A stretch of DNA of 64,000 nucleotides, from NCBI RefSeq assembly GCF_038622445.1, contig NZ_CP152019.1, positions 4,190,501-4,254,500 of the forward strand, read 5' to 3'. Of this stretch, positions 9,058-17,260 are shown piece by piece. The position numbers and the translations under genes were made by a program. The notes beneath the pieces were generated by a model. That model was not told where the DNA came from, did not search any database, and worked only from the letters and a program-made list of their open reading frames with translations. Within the stretch, counting starts at the first letter, position 1, and each line of letters begins with the position of its first letter. Source of the DNA: Sporosarcina sp. FSL K6-1522 (GTDB lineage: Bacteria > Bacillota > Bacilli > Bacillales_A > Planococcaceae).

Positions 9058-10203
9058 TTACTCCTTTTTGACGCGGATGAATTGCTGCATACCTAGTCGC
9101 GCCATTTCTTTCATACGGCGATGTAACTGATCCGCTTCCTCTACTTTTTCAGGCCACTGTTGATCCATTGCCTCTACTACTGTCAGCAATGAGTCCTTTT
9201 TCTTAATCAGGTCATCGATGCGGACCGTTCGTTCTGCCATGTCTACCATTTCCATAAAGTCTGCTACTTTATGATGGTATGAAATCGCCATGACAGGCGT
9301 ATTCGCATTTACTGCAAGATAAAGTGAATGTAATCGAGTTCCGATAATCAGATCTTGCGCCGCACTAATGTCAATAATTTCTTCAGGAGATAAATTATTT
9401 TTATTCACCGTTACGCGATCTTTATGTACCATACGGTTATAAACATCTATTGTTACGTCAACATCATGCGGGAATTTCGTGGAAAACAATGTAATGTTCA
9501 CGTCTTTTTCAGCCATGATTAAATCTAAGTTTTCAGCCATTCCACTGACGTAGTTCTCATATTTAATATCATTTGCTTCTGGCCAATAAGCCAGACTGTA
9601 ATAAGGAACAACGGTAACCCCAATATTTTTGATGCGCTCAGATGTTTTTTCCTGAGACTTGGATGGCAAGGCAAAGGCGGGGTCTCCGACAACCTTAATA
9701 TCCTTTCTTACGCCGATTTTCTTCAGCAATTGCTTGGACTTCGGATCACGCACAGACACACTGTTTGAACGACCGACCAAATAGCGAATAAACAGTTTTC
9801 CCATCGAAGATGTAATTGGTCCAGCACCACAACCGTAGACAATATAAGGTACTTTCCCCCATCTTGCCATGATGCCATATGATCCAAAAAGTTGTGCCTC
9901 ACGATTATAAAAGTCCATGAGAATCCCGCCACCGCCGACGATTAACATGTCCAATTCACGGATGAGTGGAGAATTTTTTTTGATGGTTTCAATAAATGTC
10001 AATGTGGCAGATGATCTTTTGTAATACAAAGGAGCAGAGGCTACACCATATAGGTTTGCTGTCTGCGGAGGGTTATTACTAAAGACGACAATATCCTCTA
10101 GCGGAATTTTATAATGAACTTGTAGTTGTTCAATAATTCCTGCAAGAATTGCCTCGTCTCCATTATTATTATTTCCGTAGTTACCGACGATACCAATTTT
10201 CAT
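9058..10203 (-). CDS. Polysaccharide pyruvyl transferase, CsaB-like
   Basis: 381 residues of the polysaccharide pyruvyl transferase family (PF04230). Visible marks: GNYGNNNNGDEAILAGII at the start, IVGGGGILMDFYNREAQ, GCGAGPITSSMGK, SVRDPKSKQLLKKIGV, and IGTRLHSLYLAVNANTP near the end. CsaB of B. anthracis adds pyruvate ketals to the secondary cell-wall polymer, which is what SLH domains bind. The many SLH proteins just to the right make that role likely here, but another pyruvylated glycan is possible. First gene of a three-gene operon with the glycosyltransferase and flippase; an extended -10 box lies upstream. Confidence 0.85.
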   Translation of the reverse strand: MKIGIVGNYGNNNNGDEAILAGIIEQLQVHYKIPLEDIVVFSNNPPQTANLYGVASAPLYYKRSSATLTFIETIKKNSPLIRELDMLIVGGGGILMDFYNREAQLFGSYGIMARWGKVPYIVYGCGAGPITSSMGKLFIRYLVGRSNSVSVRDPKSKQLLKKIGVRKDIKVVGDPAFALPSKSQEKTSERIKNIGVTVVPYYSLAYWPEANDIKYENYVSGMAENLDLIMAEKDVNITLFSTKFPHDVDVTIDVYNRMVHKDRVTVNKNNLSPEEIIDISAAQDLIIGTRLHSLYLAVNANTPVMAISYHHKVADFMEMVDMAERTVRIDDLIKKKDSLLTVVEAMDQQWPEKVEEADQLHRRMKEMARLGMQQFIRVKKE

Positions 10204-10242
10204 TGAAATTCTTCCTTTTTGTGACGATTATCATAATGACCA

Positions 10243-10248
10243 ATTATA
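10243..10248 (-). promoter_or_regulatory. Extended -10 promoter of the csaB-like operon
   Basis: On the minus strand TGTTATAAT: a perfect -10 box with the upstream TG of extended -10 promoters, about 40 bases before the start codon. No good -35 box is seen. Confidence 0.55.
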
Positions 10249-10283
10249 ACATACATACCGAGGCGGTGAGACAAATGATACCA

Positions 10284-10330
10284 CCAGACCTGTTAACCCT
10301 TTATGGGGAAAGGTCTGGCGGGCTTTTATT
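10284..10330 (+). terminator. Orphan terminator-like hairpin
   Basis: CCAGACCT at 10284-10291 pairs with AGGTCTGG at 10311-10318, then gcgggctttta on the plus strand. No plus-strand gene lies upstream, so what it ends is unclear. Confidence 0.5.
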
Positions 10331-10350
10331 TACACGTCTATATCAATTAT

Positions 10351-10890
10351 GCCTTGGCGTAATTGCGTCCAGATTTTTTTCGAGCTAGGGGCCAACAGGA
10401 TGTTGGTCATGCAGTCGTTGCGAATCGAACAGCGAAGGGTTCGATTTGCCGTATTTCTGTGTTTTTGCAGAAATTAAGGCACTTCCCTTCAAGACGTCGC
10501 GTACTTAGACTGTCTTCTTAGCTCCTCTAAAAAATCTGTGACATCCGCCGGCCGACAAAAACGCCATTTCCACTTCCTGTGGCATTGTCTGCACTAGTAC
10601 ATCCTGTACGTCGGAGGCTTGGGCTCGAGCCTGCACGATGCAGGTCATGCAGGCGTTGCCAATCGAACAGCGAAGGGTTCAATTTGCCTTAATTTCTGTG
10701 CTTTTTGCAGAAATTAAGGCACCGCTCTTCGGACGTGGCGACCTTAGCCTGCGTTCCTCTATCGTTCAGCCGGCGTTTGAACACCCACTGAACAGAAAAA
10801 CAAAACTGCATGCATCTCGCCACCTATCGAGGTGGGAGTTTTCTGAAGCTGACGCTTCGCTTTCAGTACAAAAAAATTTGTTAAATGAAG
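10351..10890. repeat. Composite intergenic repeat, copy 1
   Basis: This gap has no gene. It starts with arm A-left (GGCGTAATTGCGTCCAG), runs into a middle module with several small hairpins (aatcgaac / gttcgatt; the gaaattaaggc hairpin), and reaches arm A-right (AAAATCTGTGACATCCGCC) near 10530-10550. A second middle module (10625-10735) and module B (about 10760-10890, cgttcagc ... aaatgaagattaa) follow. Six other loci in the window share parts of it: 16871, 29605, 37628, 44400, 49432, 51904. Confidence 0.85.
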
Positions 10891-10925
10891 ATTAACTAAA
10901 TGACAGAATCCTATTAACAACGCTC

Positions 10926-10956
10926 GGCTTATGGCGGATGTCTTCCGCCATAAGCC
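10926..10956. repeat. Long perfect hairpin
   Basis: GGCTTATGGCGGA at 10926-10938 pairs exactly with TCCGCCATAAGCC at 10944-10956. There is no T run on either side, so it is not a standard terminator. A second small hairpin (ggcag / ctgcc) follows directly. It lies about 120 bases beyond the 3' end of the broken SLH gene. Confidence 0.6.
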
Positions 10957-11007
10957 AGGCAGAAAACCACTGCCAGTCTTACGGCTTCGGCGACCGCTTG
11001 TAAGGCG

Positions 11008-11053
11008 CCTTCGCTGGAGAGTAGATGAAAATCATAAGTTCAACCCAATATAG
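11008..11053. repeat. Truncated right end of the MITE-like element
   Basis: Shares cgctggag, gagtag and aaaatcataagttcaacc, then tatag, with the right end of the element at 29605-29871. The left end is absent, so this is a remnant. Confidence 0.6.
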
Positions 11054-11076
11054 ACTCCAGTCGACTTACGCTTTTC

Positions 11077-13810
11077 TTATTTATTCGCGCGCATCATAAA
11101 TGCGGCAAATTGAGCTCTTGTCACATTGTCGTTCGGTCGGAATTTGCCATCGGGTGCAACTGTGATGTTATTAGCTTGTAACGCTTGAATTTCTTTGATA
11201 GCCCAGAAGTCTGCTGACACATCTTTCAGCGGAGGTACAGGTGTACTTCCTGCCTTTAATTCATACGCAGTGACGAGTATTTTAGCCATTTGTGCGCGCG
11301 TTAGTGTACCGTTTGGATCAAATTTCCCGCCTGATTTTCCTGTCATAATGCCTGCTTTATTAACCGCAGCAATTTCTTTGGCATAGATATGACTAGCTGG
11401 TACATCCGTAAACAACCCGTTTGTCGCTGTTTGTGGTAATTTCAGCGCACGACTAATGAGTACCGCAGCATGAGCACGTGTTAGATTACTTTCTGGCTTA
11501 AAGGTACCATCTCCATAGCCATTAATCCATCCATATTCTACAGATGATGCAATGTCATTGACTGCCCAGTGACTTAAAACTACATCATTAAACGGCTGTT
11601 CGCGGTGCGTATCCCCATATTCCGCTATGAGTCGATCCAAGTAAATCGAGCCTTTGTTTTTCTTCATGCTTGATGTTTCTGCCACATAAATTCGCTTCAA
11701 TGATACAGGCCCTTGGATTGTTGCTGGTAATTGTGCTTTAACATATCTCCAGCCTGTCCAATTGAGGCCACTTTCCTTTGTAAAATCAATCGTTACATCA
11801 TTGCCTTTACCATCTACAAGCGTCCCTCGGAGCCAATGTGCTGCCCCGTCTCCATATACCCACATGCCAAGGGCAGTTGGTTTTACCGGTAAAGCAATTG
11901 GTTTGGTCGCTACAGCATAAGACGCAGAAGTTCCAGTTGGGTTCGCTGTGAAATCATATGACAATGTCAATGCCGTTTGTCCATCTTTGACAGGTGCTTT
12001 ACTGCCATCAAATCGGAGTGTTGTCGTAGCTTTTGCTGATTCTGCACGCCATTCCGCACTTTTAACAAACGAGCTAATAAGCTTTCCACCACTGATAATT
12101 TTCAATGTTTGTGTCACTGATTTAGCACCAATTGTCGCTGTAACACTTCCCGCACCTGAACGATTTGTCTTCAAAACGCCAGATGCATCAATCGTTCCCA
12201 GTTCTGGACTTGCAGACCATTTAATGATAGATGGGGCGAATGCCATTTCACGATTTGCTGCATCATAGGCTTTCACTGTAAACGGAATCGTATCTTCAGG
12301 CCCTACTTCTCCTGTTGCTCCTGTCAGTACCATTTTGGAAGGCGCATCTGCTACTTCAATCGGGAAGGACTGTGTCGCATTACCATATGTGATGACAATG
12401 CTGCCTTTTCCTGCTTTTACAGCAGTAAAAACACCCGATGCTGATACCGTTCCGATGTCACCTGTTACGGAATAGCGGATATCGTTCTTATTTACTGGGA
12501 CAACGTGGAAATTGCTATCAAGTGCACTATCCACCTGTACAGTTGTCGTTGCACCCGGCAATAACACAGATGGCCCTGTCATCTTCGCAACCATTGTTCT
12601 CGGTTGACTAACTTCTGTATAAGAAACGGCACCAAGTACAGCAGAGACAGCACGTTGTGATTTATCGGATGGATTATTAAAGACTTTTGGATACACAGTT
12701 CCTCGCTCACGTACAGCTAATGTTGTAGAGCCTCCACCGTCTAAATTCAATGCATGATGTGCGCCAATTGACACTAGATAAGAAGAGAATTCAGGTAACG
12801 TCATACCCGCACTCGCAGTGCTTCTACCATCAACTGTCACAAAAAATACTTTTGAGCCATCCGCATTTGTCGCTACAGCTGTTCGCGGCTCTCTCGCCTT
12901 TGCACGACTACTTTGTGGATTAATGGTCATATCGACTTTACCGTTTTGCACAAGAAGAGGCCCACTCGCAAGGACGAAGTCTGCCCCTTGCCAAGGCTCT
13001 GTTAAATCGATGGACAATGTCAGTTGGCTACCTGCTTGCACATTCGCAAACTCCGCTGCCTGCGCGCCGCCTTGAATCGACAAAACCGCCCCATTTTTCG
13101 GAATGACCGTATCGCCATTTCCATTTGGCACTACTTTTTCAACAGTCGCCGTAATTGGTGTACCAAGGCGATAATTCTCTTCAATTGGAGCTGAGAAATT
13201 GCTTAACACTATTTCCATTCCAGAACTGTTTGTTCGTGTCGAAGCATAACTGTAGCTTGGCGTATACAGGACAATCTCTCCCGTTCCACGCGCTTTGTTG
13301 ATAAAATGAATCGTCTTTTTCGTCGTATCGGTCTGAATCGATGCCTCATAGCCAAATCGTCCAATGCGCCCAAGACCATTTCGATCAATACCAAAAGCGG
13401 ATGGAACACTCATATATTCATCATTACCACTCGAAAGGACACCGTATGTATTCACAATATTATCTGAAGCCAGTAAATAAGCTGGAGCGCCAGATTTCAT
13501 ATGAAAGAATGATGCATTGATACCTGCTACCACATGATTGCCGTTCGAAGATGCCTCTTTCAGCAGCGTCGTTAGCGGCTTACGTGTTGTTAAAGGTGAC
13601 GGGATAATTGCTTGCACCGAGATTTCCGGCCTTGCTACATCCGCCTCAACTATATGAATGGATTATGAGCGGTTCCCCCATGAATTCGGCCCTTTACTAT
13701 ATTCGACACCCGGCGTCACCGTAAAATAATTGGCGAATGCGCTGGATGTAGGATACATGACAATCAATACTAAAAACAAACTACTAGACTCCAGTATTTC
13801 TGCTTGATCA
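11077..13810 (-). pseudogene. SLH-anchored phosphodiester glycosidase (NAGPA domain), broken near the N-terminus
   Basis: The main frame (11077-13617, 846 codons) encodes a NAGPA-type domain (VAGINASFFH, ALNLDGGGSTTLAVRERG) in about its first 330 residues, two Ig-like/Big2-like repeats, a beta-rich carbohydrate-binding-like region (about 515-680) and three C-terminal SLH domains (about 685-846). It lacks a signal peptide. Upstream, in the same frame, the missing start is readable: LVLIVMYPTSSAFA, then a stretch ending NSWGNRS, a TAA at 13663-13665, and SIHIVEADVARPEIS. The signal peptide begins one frame off at ATG 13810 (MIKQKYWSLVVCF) and hits TAG; one extra T in the run at 13772-13776 would join the two. 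So two lesions, a frameshift and a nonsense codon, separate a secretion signal from an intact body. A GTG at 13617 could still start a cytoplasmic, non-secreted product. Confidence 0.85.
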
Positions 13811-13912
13811 TTTCGACACCCTTTTCTTTTAAAGATTTCTCATTAGTCTAGTAGCTAGCCGCAGTTGTTGCAAGTGTCGAATGTAGCAATCTCTTACTTT
13901 AAAGGCAAAACG

Positions 13913-13941
13913 CCCCGAAGACATCACGCTCGTCTTCGGGG
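13913..13941 (-). terminator. Hairpin with T run on the minus strand
   Basis: CCCCGAAGAC at 13913-13922 pairs with GTCTTCGGGG at 13932-13941; on the minus strand the stem is followed by GCGTTTTGCC. It lies upstream of the broken SLH gene, so it may be an upstream insulator or a relic. The gap 13811-14101 otherwise holds only the promoter listed next. Confidence 0.5.
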
Positions 13942-13988
13942 ATCTGCTTGATTATATGACGAAAACAGACAAACTATTCATAGTGTAA

Positions 13989-14017
13989 TTGTTTTGTAAC
14001 ATAACTGTAATCATAAT
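13989..14017 (+). promoter_or_regulatory. Sigma-A-like promoter of the NlpC/P60-SLH gene
   Basis: TTGTTT at 13989-13994, 17-base spacer, CATAAT at 14012-14017, leaving a leader of about 80 bases. Confidence 0.5.
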
Positions 14018-14101
14018 CTTAGACAAGCTATGTTAAGCTAGTCACAGACAAAACACATACAACGTACAAGCGAATGTGTGAAAGGGGAATATGAGAAGAT
14101 A

Positions 14102-14998
14102 ATGAAACGTTTTTTAATCCTAGCATTAGCGAGCTTGATCATTTCAACATCAGTACCCTCGATGGCATCTGCTAGTTCTGCGACATCGTTACTTAATTCG
14201 GCAAAATCATACATCGGGACTCCTTACAAATGGGGTGGAACTACTACATCAGGATTTGACTGCTCGGGCTTCATCCAACGATCATTCAAAGATGTCGGTA
14301 TCTCACTTCCAAGAACAACTGGTCAACAATATGCAATGGGAACTGCCGTTGCGAAAAAGAACTTACAAGCTGGAGACCTTGTTTTCTTTAACACAAATGG
14401 AAAAGGTGTTTCACACGCAGGTATCTATGTAGGTAGCAACAATTTCATCCATGCTTCTACAAGCAAAGGTGTTATGATTTCTTCTATCAACGACCCTTAC
14501 TATTGGGGTAAACGTTACATTGGCGCAAAAAGAGTAAAGAACTTTAACGAAGTTGCCGTTACGCCACCGGCTCCAGCACCAAAACCAATTCCTGCTCCTA
14601 CACGTGCAGACGTAGCAGTTGCACTTGCTGACAAACTGAATCTGCCAACTACATCTACAGAGTCAGTTTTCAAAGATGTATCTAGCCAACATCCACAAAT
14701 TGGCGCAATCGCTGCAGTTGCAGCAGCAGGAATCTTCACAGGCAGTAACGGTTCATTTAACCCGGATGGCCAATTGACACGTGCTCAACTAGCAAAAGTT
14801 CTTGTTGAAGCTTTCGGACTTGAAGGTGCTTCTGGTGCTACATTCACGGACGTTCCAGCAAATCACTGGGCAAAATCATACATCGAGATCCTTGCTCACA
14901 ATGAAGTTACAACAGGTTATGTTGATGGACGTTTCGGTGTAGACGATCATGTAACACTTACACAATTGAATACGTTCATCGACCGTATCAATAACTAA
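14102..14998 (+). CDS. Secreted NlpC/P60 peptidase with SLH domains
   Basis: 298 residues: signal peptide (FLILALASLIISTSVPSMASA), NlpC/P60 domain at about 25-145, proline-alanine linker, then two SLH domains at about 165-295 (SLH motif ITGSNGSFNPDGQLTRAQLAK is close to consensus). The catalytic triad is visible as DCSGF (Cys), SHAGIY (His) and FIHAS (His). NlpC/P60 enzymes cut peptide cross-links or stem peptides of peptidoglycan, and the SLH part would hold the enzyme on the wall. I chose ATG 14102, which starts directly with the signal peptide. The stronger AAAGGGG fits an upstream ATG (14091) that gives only three codons (MRR) and ends at the TAATG of the real start, so the start may be translationally coupled. 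Confidence 0.9.
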   Translation: MKRFLILALASLIISTSVPSMASASSATSLLNSAKSYIGTPYKWGGTTTSGFDCSGFIQRSFKDVGISLPRTTGQQYAMGTAVAKKNLQAGDLVFFNTNGKGVSHAGIYVGSNNFIHASTSKGVMISSINDPYYWGKRYIGAKRVKNFNEVAVTPPAPAPKPIPAPTRADVAVALADKLNLPTTSTESVFKDVSSQHPQIGAIAAVAAAGIFTGSNGSFNPDGQLTRAQLAKVLVEAFGLEGASGATFTDVPANHWAKSYIEILAHNEVTTGYVDGRFGVDDHVTLTQLNTFIDRINN

Positions 14999-15020
14999 TT
15001 ACATCTATAATTGCATACAA

Positions 15021-15051
15021 GGAGTTCCGTTTACGGGACTCCCTTTTTTTT
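15021..15051 (+). terminator. Terminator of the NlpC/P60-SLH gene
   Basis: GGAGTTCCG-ttta-CGGGACTCC followed by eight or more T. Confidence 0.88.
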
Positions 15052-15153
15052 ATCACTCAGCCTCTTTATGACATTTAGTCTTTTTACCTTATAGATTCAT
15101 AGAATCATAATTGGTACACTTAACCTATATCTTTAACCATCAGGGAGGACACA

Positions 15154-16809
15154 ATGAAGAATTTTAAATGGATTACTTTTCTAGCAATGCTCGTCGCACT
15201 CGTTTCGGCAGTACCTGCGCAATCACTTGCCCAAGTACAATTTTCAGATGTCACAGCCAAGGATGAATATTATGAGCACGTCAATTACATAGCAGGGAAA
15301 GGAATTATCCAAGGTTACACAGAGAATGGTAAAAACCTCTACAAACCCGCTAACAGCATCTCTCGCTATCAAATCGCTAAAATGCTAGTTGTCGCAACTA
15401 ACAATGAAAATTACAACGCAGGCAATATAACGTTCAAAGATGTTGCAAGTGGTAGCGATGAACATAAATACCTAAGCAAAGCTGTCTCACTCGGCTATTT
15501 CAAACAAAATGCCGATGGTTCTATTAAACCGCATGAATATGTTAAACGGGCTGAAATGGGCTATGCACTCGCGGTCGCTTTTAATCTTTCAGAAAAAGTA
15601 ACAGCCGATAAACCCCTTCAACTAAAAGATATCCAGGGTCATCCAAATGTCGACAAGTTAAACGGTCTTTATTATGCGGGTGTTACACAAGGCAGTAACG
15701 GAAACTTCTTACCAAACTCACTACTAACACGCTCACAATTCGCAATGTTTTTGGCAAGAGCAATGGATACTAAGTTTAAATTACCTGTAAAACAGCCTGG
15801 TGAAATCGCCGGTACATTTTTCGTCAAGGTGAACACAACTGGTGGAGATACATTAAATGTACGCTCTCTTCCTTCTATGGATGGAACTGTTATCCATAAA
15901 TTGAATAGCGGTGCGATTGTTGAAGTACTTGAACGCCATGGTGAATGGCTCCGTATACTCGTTGGCGGCAAAACAGGTTATATCTATAGTAGCTATACCA
16001 TTGAAGTCGGCACAGAAAAACCGCCTGTGGAGCCAGAGAAACCAGCTCCCACAGCTAAAACCATTGGTAAAGTAACTGTCAATAACTTAAATGTACGCGC
16101 AAGTGCAAGCAATAGTGCAGCTGTGCTCACTACCCTTAAGACAGGACAAACTGTCGATGTACTGTCCATTAATGGTTATTGGGCAAATATCCGCGTCAAT
16201 TCAACAACAGGCTATGTTCACAAATCCTATTTAAAACTAGTCAATACAACAGGCAACCCACTCGCTGGTCGCGTCATCGTTCTGGATGCAGGTCACGGTG
16301 GATATGACCCTGGTACTTCAGCAAATAAGCTAACTGAAAAAAGCATCACCCTAAAAGTTGTGAATCTCGTAGAAGCAAAACTGAAACGAGCGGGTGCAAA
16401 CGTTAAAATGACACGCTCAACAGACACATATGTATCATTACAAAACCGCACAGCTTTCTCTCAAAATAACTATGCTGAAACGTTCGTATCGATTCACGTC
16501 AACTCAGCTACTCCTACTGCTAAAGGTACGGAAGTGTTCTATTCAGCAGCCAACATGAATGCAGCTGAAAGTAAATCGCTCGCAGCATATATTCAGAATA
16601 ATATCGTTAAACAAGCAAACATGGTAGATCGCAAGGTAAAAGAGTCCGGATTCTACGTTATCAAAAATAACAATGTAGCCGCTGTTCTCGTCGAACTAGG
16701 TTTCATTTCGAATAAGGACGACTTCGCAAAACTATCAAGTGATAAGTATTTAGAAATTTATGCAGAGGCTATCTATCAAGGTCTCGTACAATACTATTCC
16801 GTTAAGTAA
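15154..16809 (+). CDS. SLH-anchored N-acetylmuramoyl-L-alanine amidase
   Basis: 551 residues: signal peptide (ITFLAMLVALVSAVPAQSLA), three SLH domains at about 28-200, two bacterial SH3 domains (about 225-285 and 300-365, each with LNVR and TGY...SYT/SYL marks), and a C-terminal Amidase_3 domain (368-550). The zinc site shows as VLDAGHGGYDPG (His), the conserved Glu in LTEKSITL, and SIHVNS (His); the catalytic Glu is in VELGFIS. It should cut the bond between muramic acid and L-alanine in peptidoglycan, with SLH and SH3 parts holding it on the wall. The start has AGGGAGGACACA in front, and a terminator follows directly. Confidence 0.95.
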   Translation: MKNFKWITFLAMLVALVSAVPAQSLAQVQFSDVTAKDEYYEHVNYIAGKGIIQGYTENGKNLYKPANSISRYQIAKMLVVATNNENYNAGNITFKDVASGSDEHKYLSKAVSLGYFKQNADGSIKPHEYVKRAEMGYALAVAFNLSEKVTADKPLQLKDIQGHPNVDKLNGLYYAGVTQGSNGNFLPNSLLTRSQFAMFLARAMDTKFKLPVKQPGEIAGTFFVKVNTTGGDTLNVRSLPSMDGTVIHKLNSGAIVEVLERHGEWLRILVGGKTGYIYSSYTIEVGTEKPPVEPEKPAPTAKTIGKVTVNNLNVRASASNSAAVLTTLKTGQTVDVLSINGYWANIRVNSTTGYVHKSYLKLVNTTGNPLAGRVIVLDAGHGGYDPGTSANKLTEKSITLKVVNLVEAKLKRAGANVKMTRSTDTYVSLQNRTAFSQNNYAETFVSIHVNSATPTAKGTEVFYSAANMNAAESKSLAAYIQNNIVKQANMVDRKVKESGFYVIKNNNVAAVLVELGFISNKDDFAKLSSDKYLEIYAEAIYQGLVQYYSVK

Positions 16810-16814
16810 GCGAA

Positions 16815-16856
16815 TATACCGAGAAGAATGCAACATTTCTTCTCGGTATTTTTTAT
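16815..16856 (+). terminator. Terminator of the amidase gene
   Basis: ATACCGAGAAGAA pairs with TTCTTCTCGGTAT, followed by six T. Confidence 0.9.
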
Positions 16857-16870
16857 GATCGATCAATTTC

Positions 16871-17140
16871 GCCTCAGCGTAATTGCGTCCAGATTTTTTT
16901 CGAGCTTGGGGCCTACAGGATGTAGGTCATGCAGTCGTTGCCAAGCGAACTACGAAGGGTTCGATTTGCCGTATTTCTGCGTTCTTTGCGGAAATTAAGG
17001 CACACATTCAGGACACGGCGAACTAAGGTTGCCTTCCATTCTTCATTCAGCAGGCGGTTGAACACCCACTGAAAAGTAAAACAAAACCGCATTCATCTCT
17101 CCACCTATCGAGGTGGGAGTTTTCCGCTGAATGAAGATAA
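16871..17140. repeat. Composite intergenic repeat, copy 2
   Basis: Arm A-left (GGCGTAATTGCGTCCAG type) at 16875-16905, middle module (gcctacaggatgtaggtc, then the gttcgatt and gaaattaaggc hairpins) to about 17010, and module B at about 17038-17140 bounded by cttcattcagc and gctgaatgaag. Arm A-right is missing. No gene lies in this gap. Confidence 0.85.
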
Positions 17141-17151
17141 AAGGTATTTAA

Positions 17152-17180
17152 TTGTTCTATATTCCCTTGAATGATAGACT
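17152..17180 (+). promoter_or_regulatory. Candidate promoter of the 5'-nucleotidase gene
   Basis: TTGTTC at 17152-17157, 17-base spacer, TAGACT at 17175-17180, immediately after the repeat. The -10 is weak. Confidence 0.4.
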
Positions 17181-17260
17181 AAAAGAGCATGCGGTTTTGC
17201 CACTATTCCTTCTATTATCTTGATGGCAGAATAGCAAAAAAAAGAAAAGGAAGGTGTACT

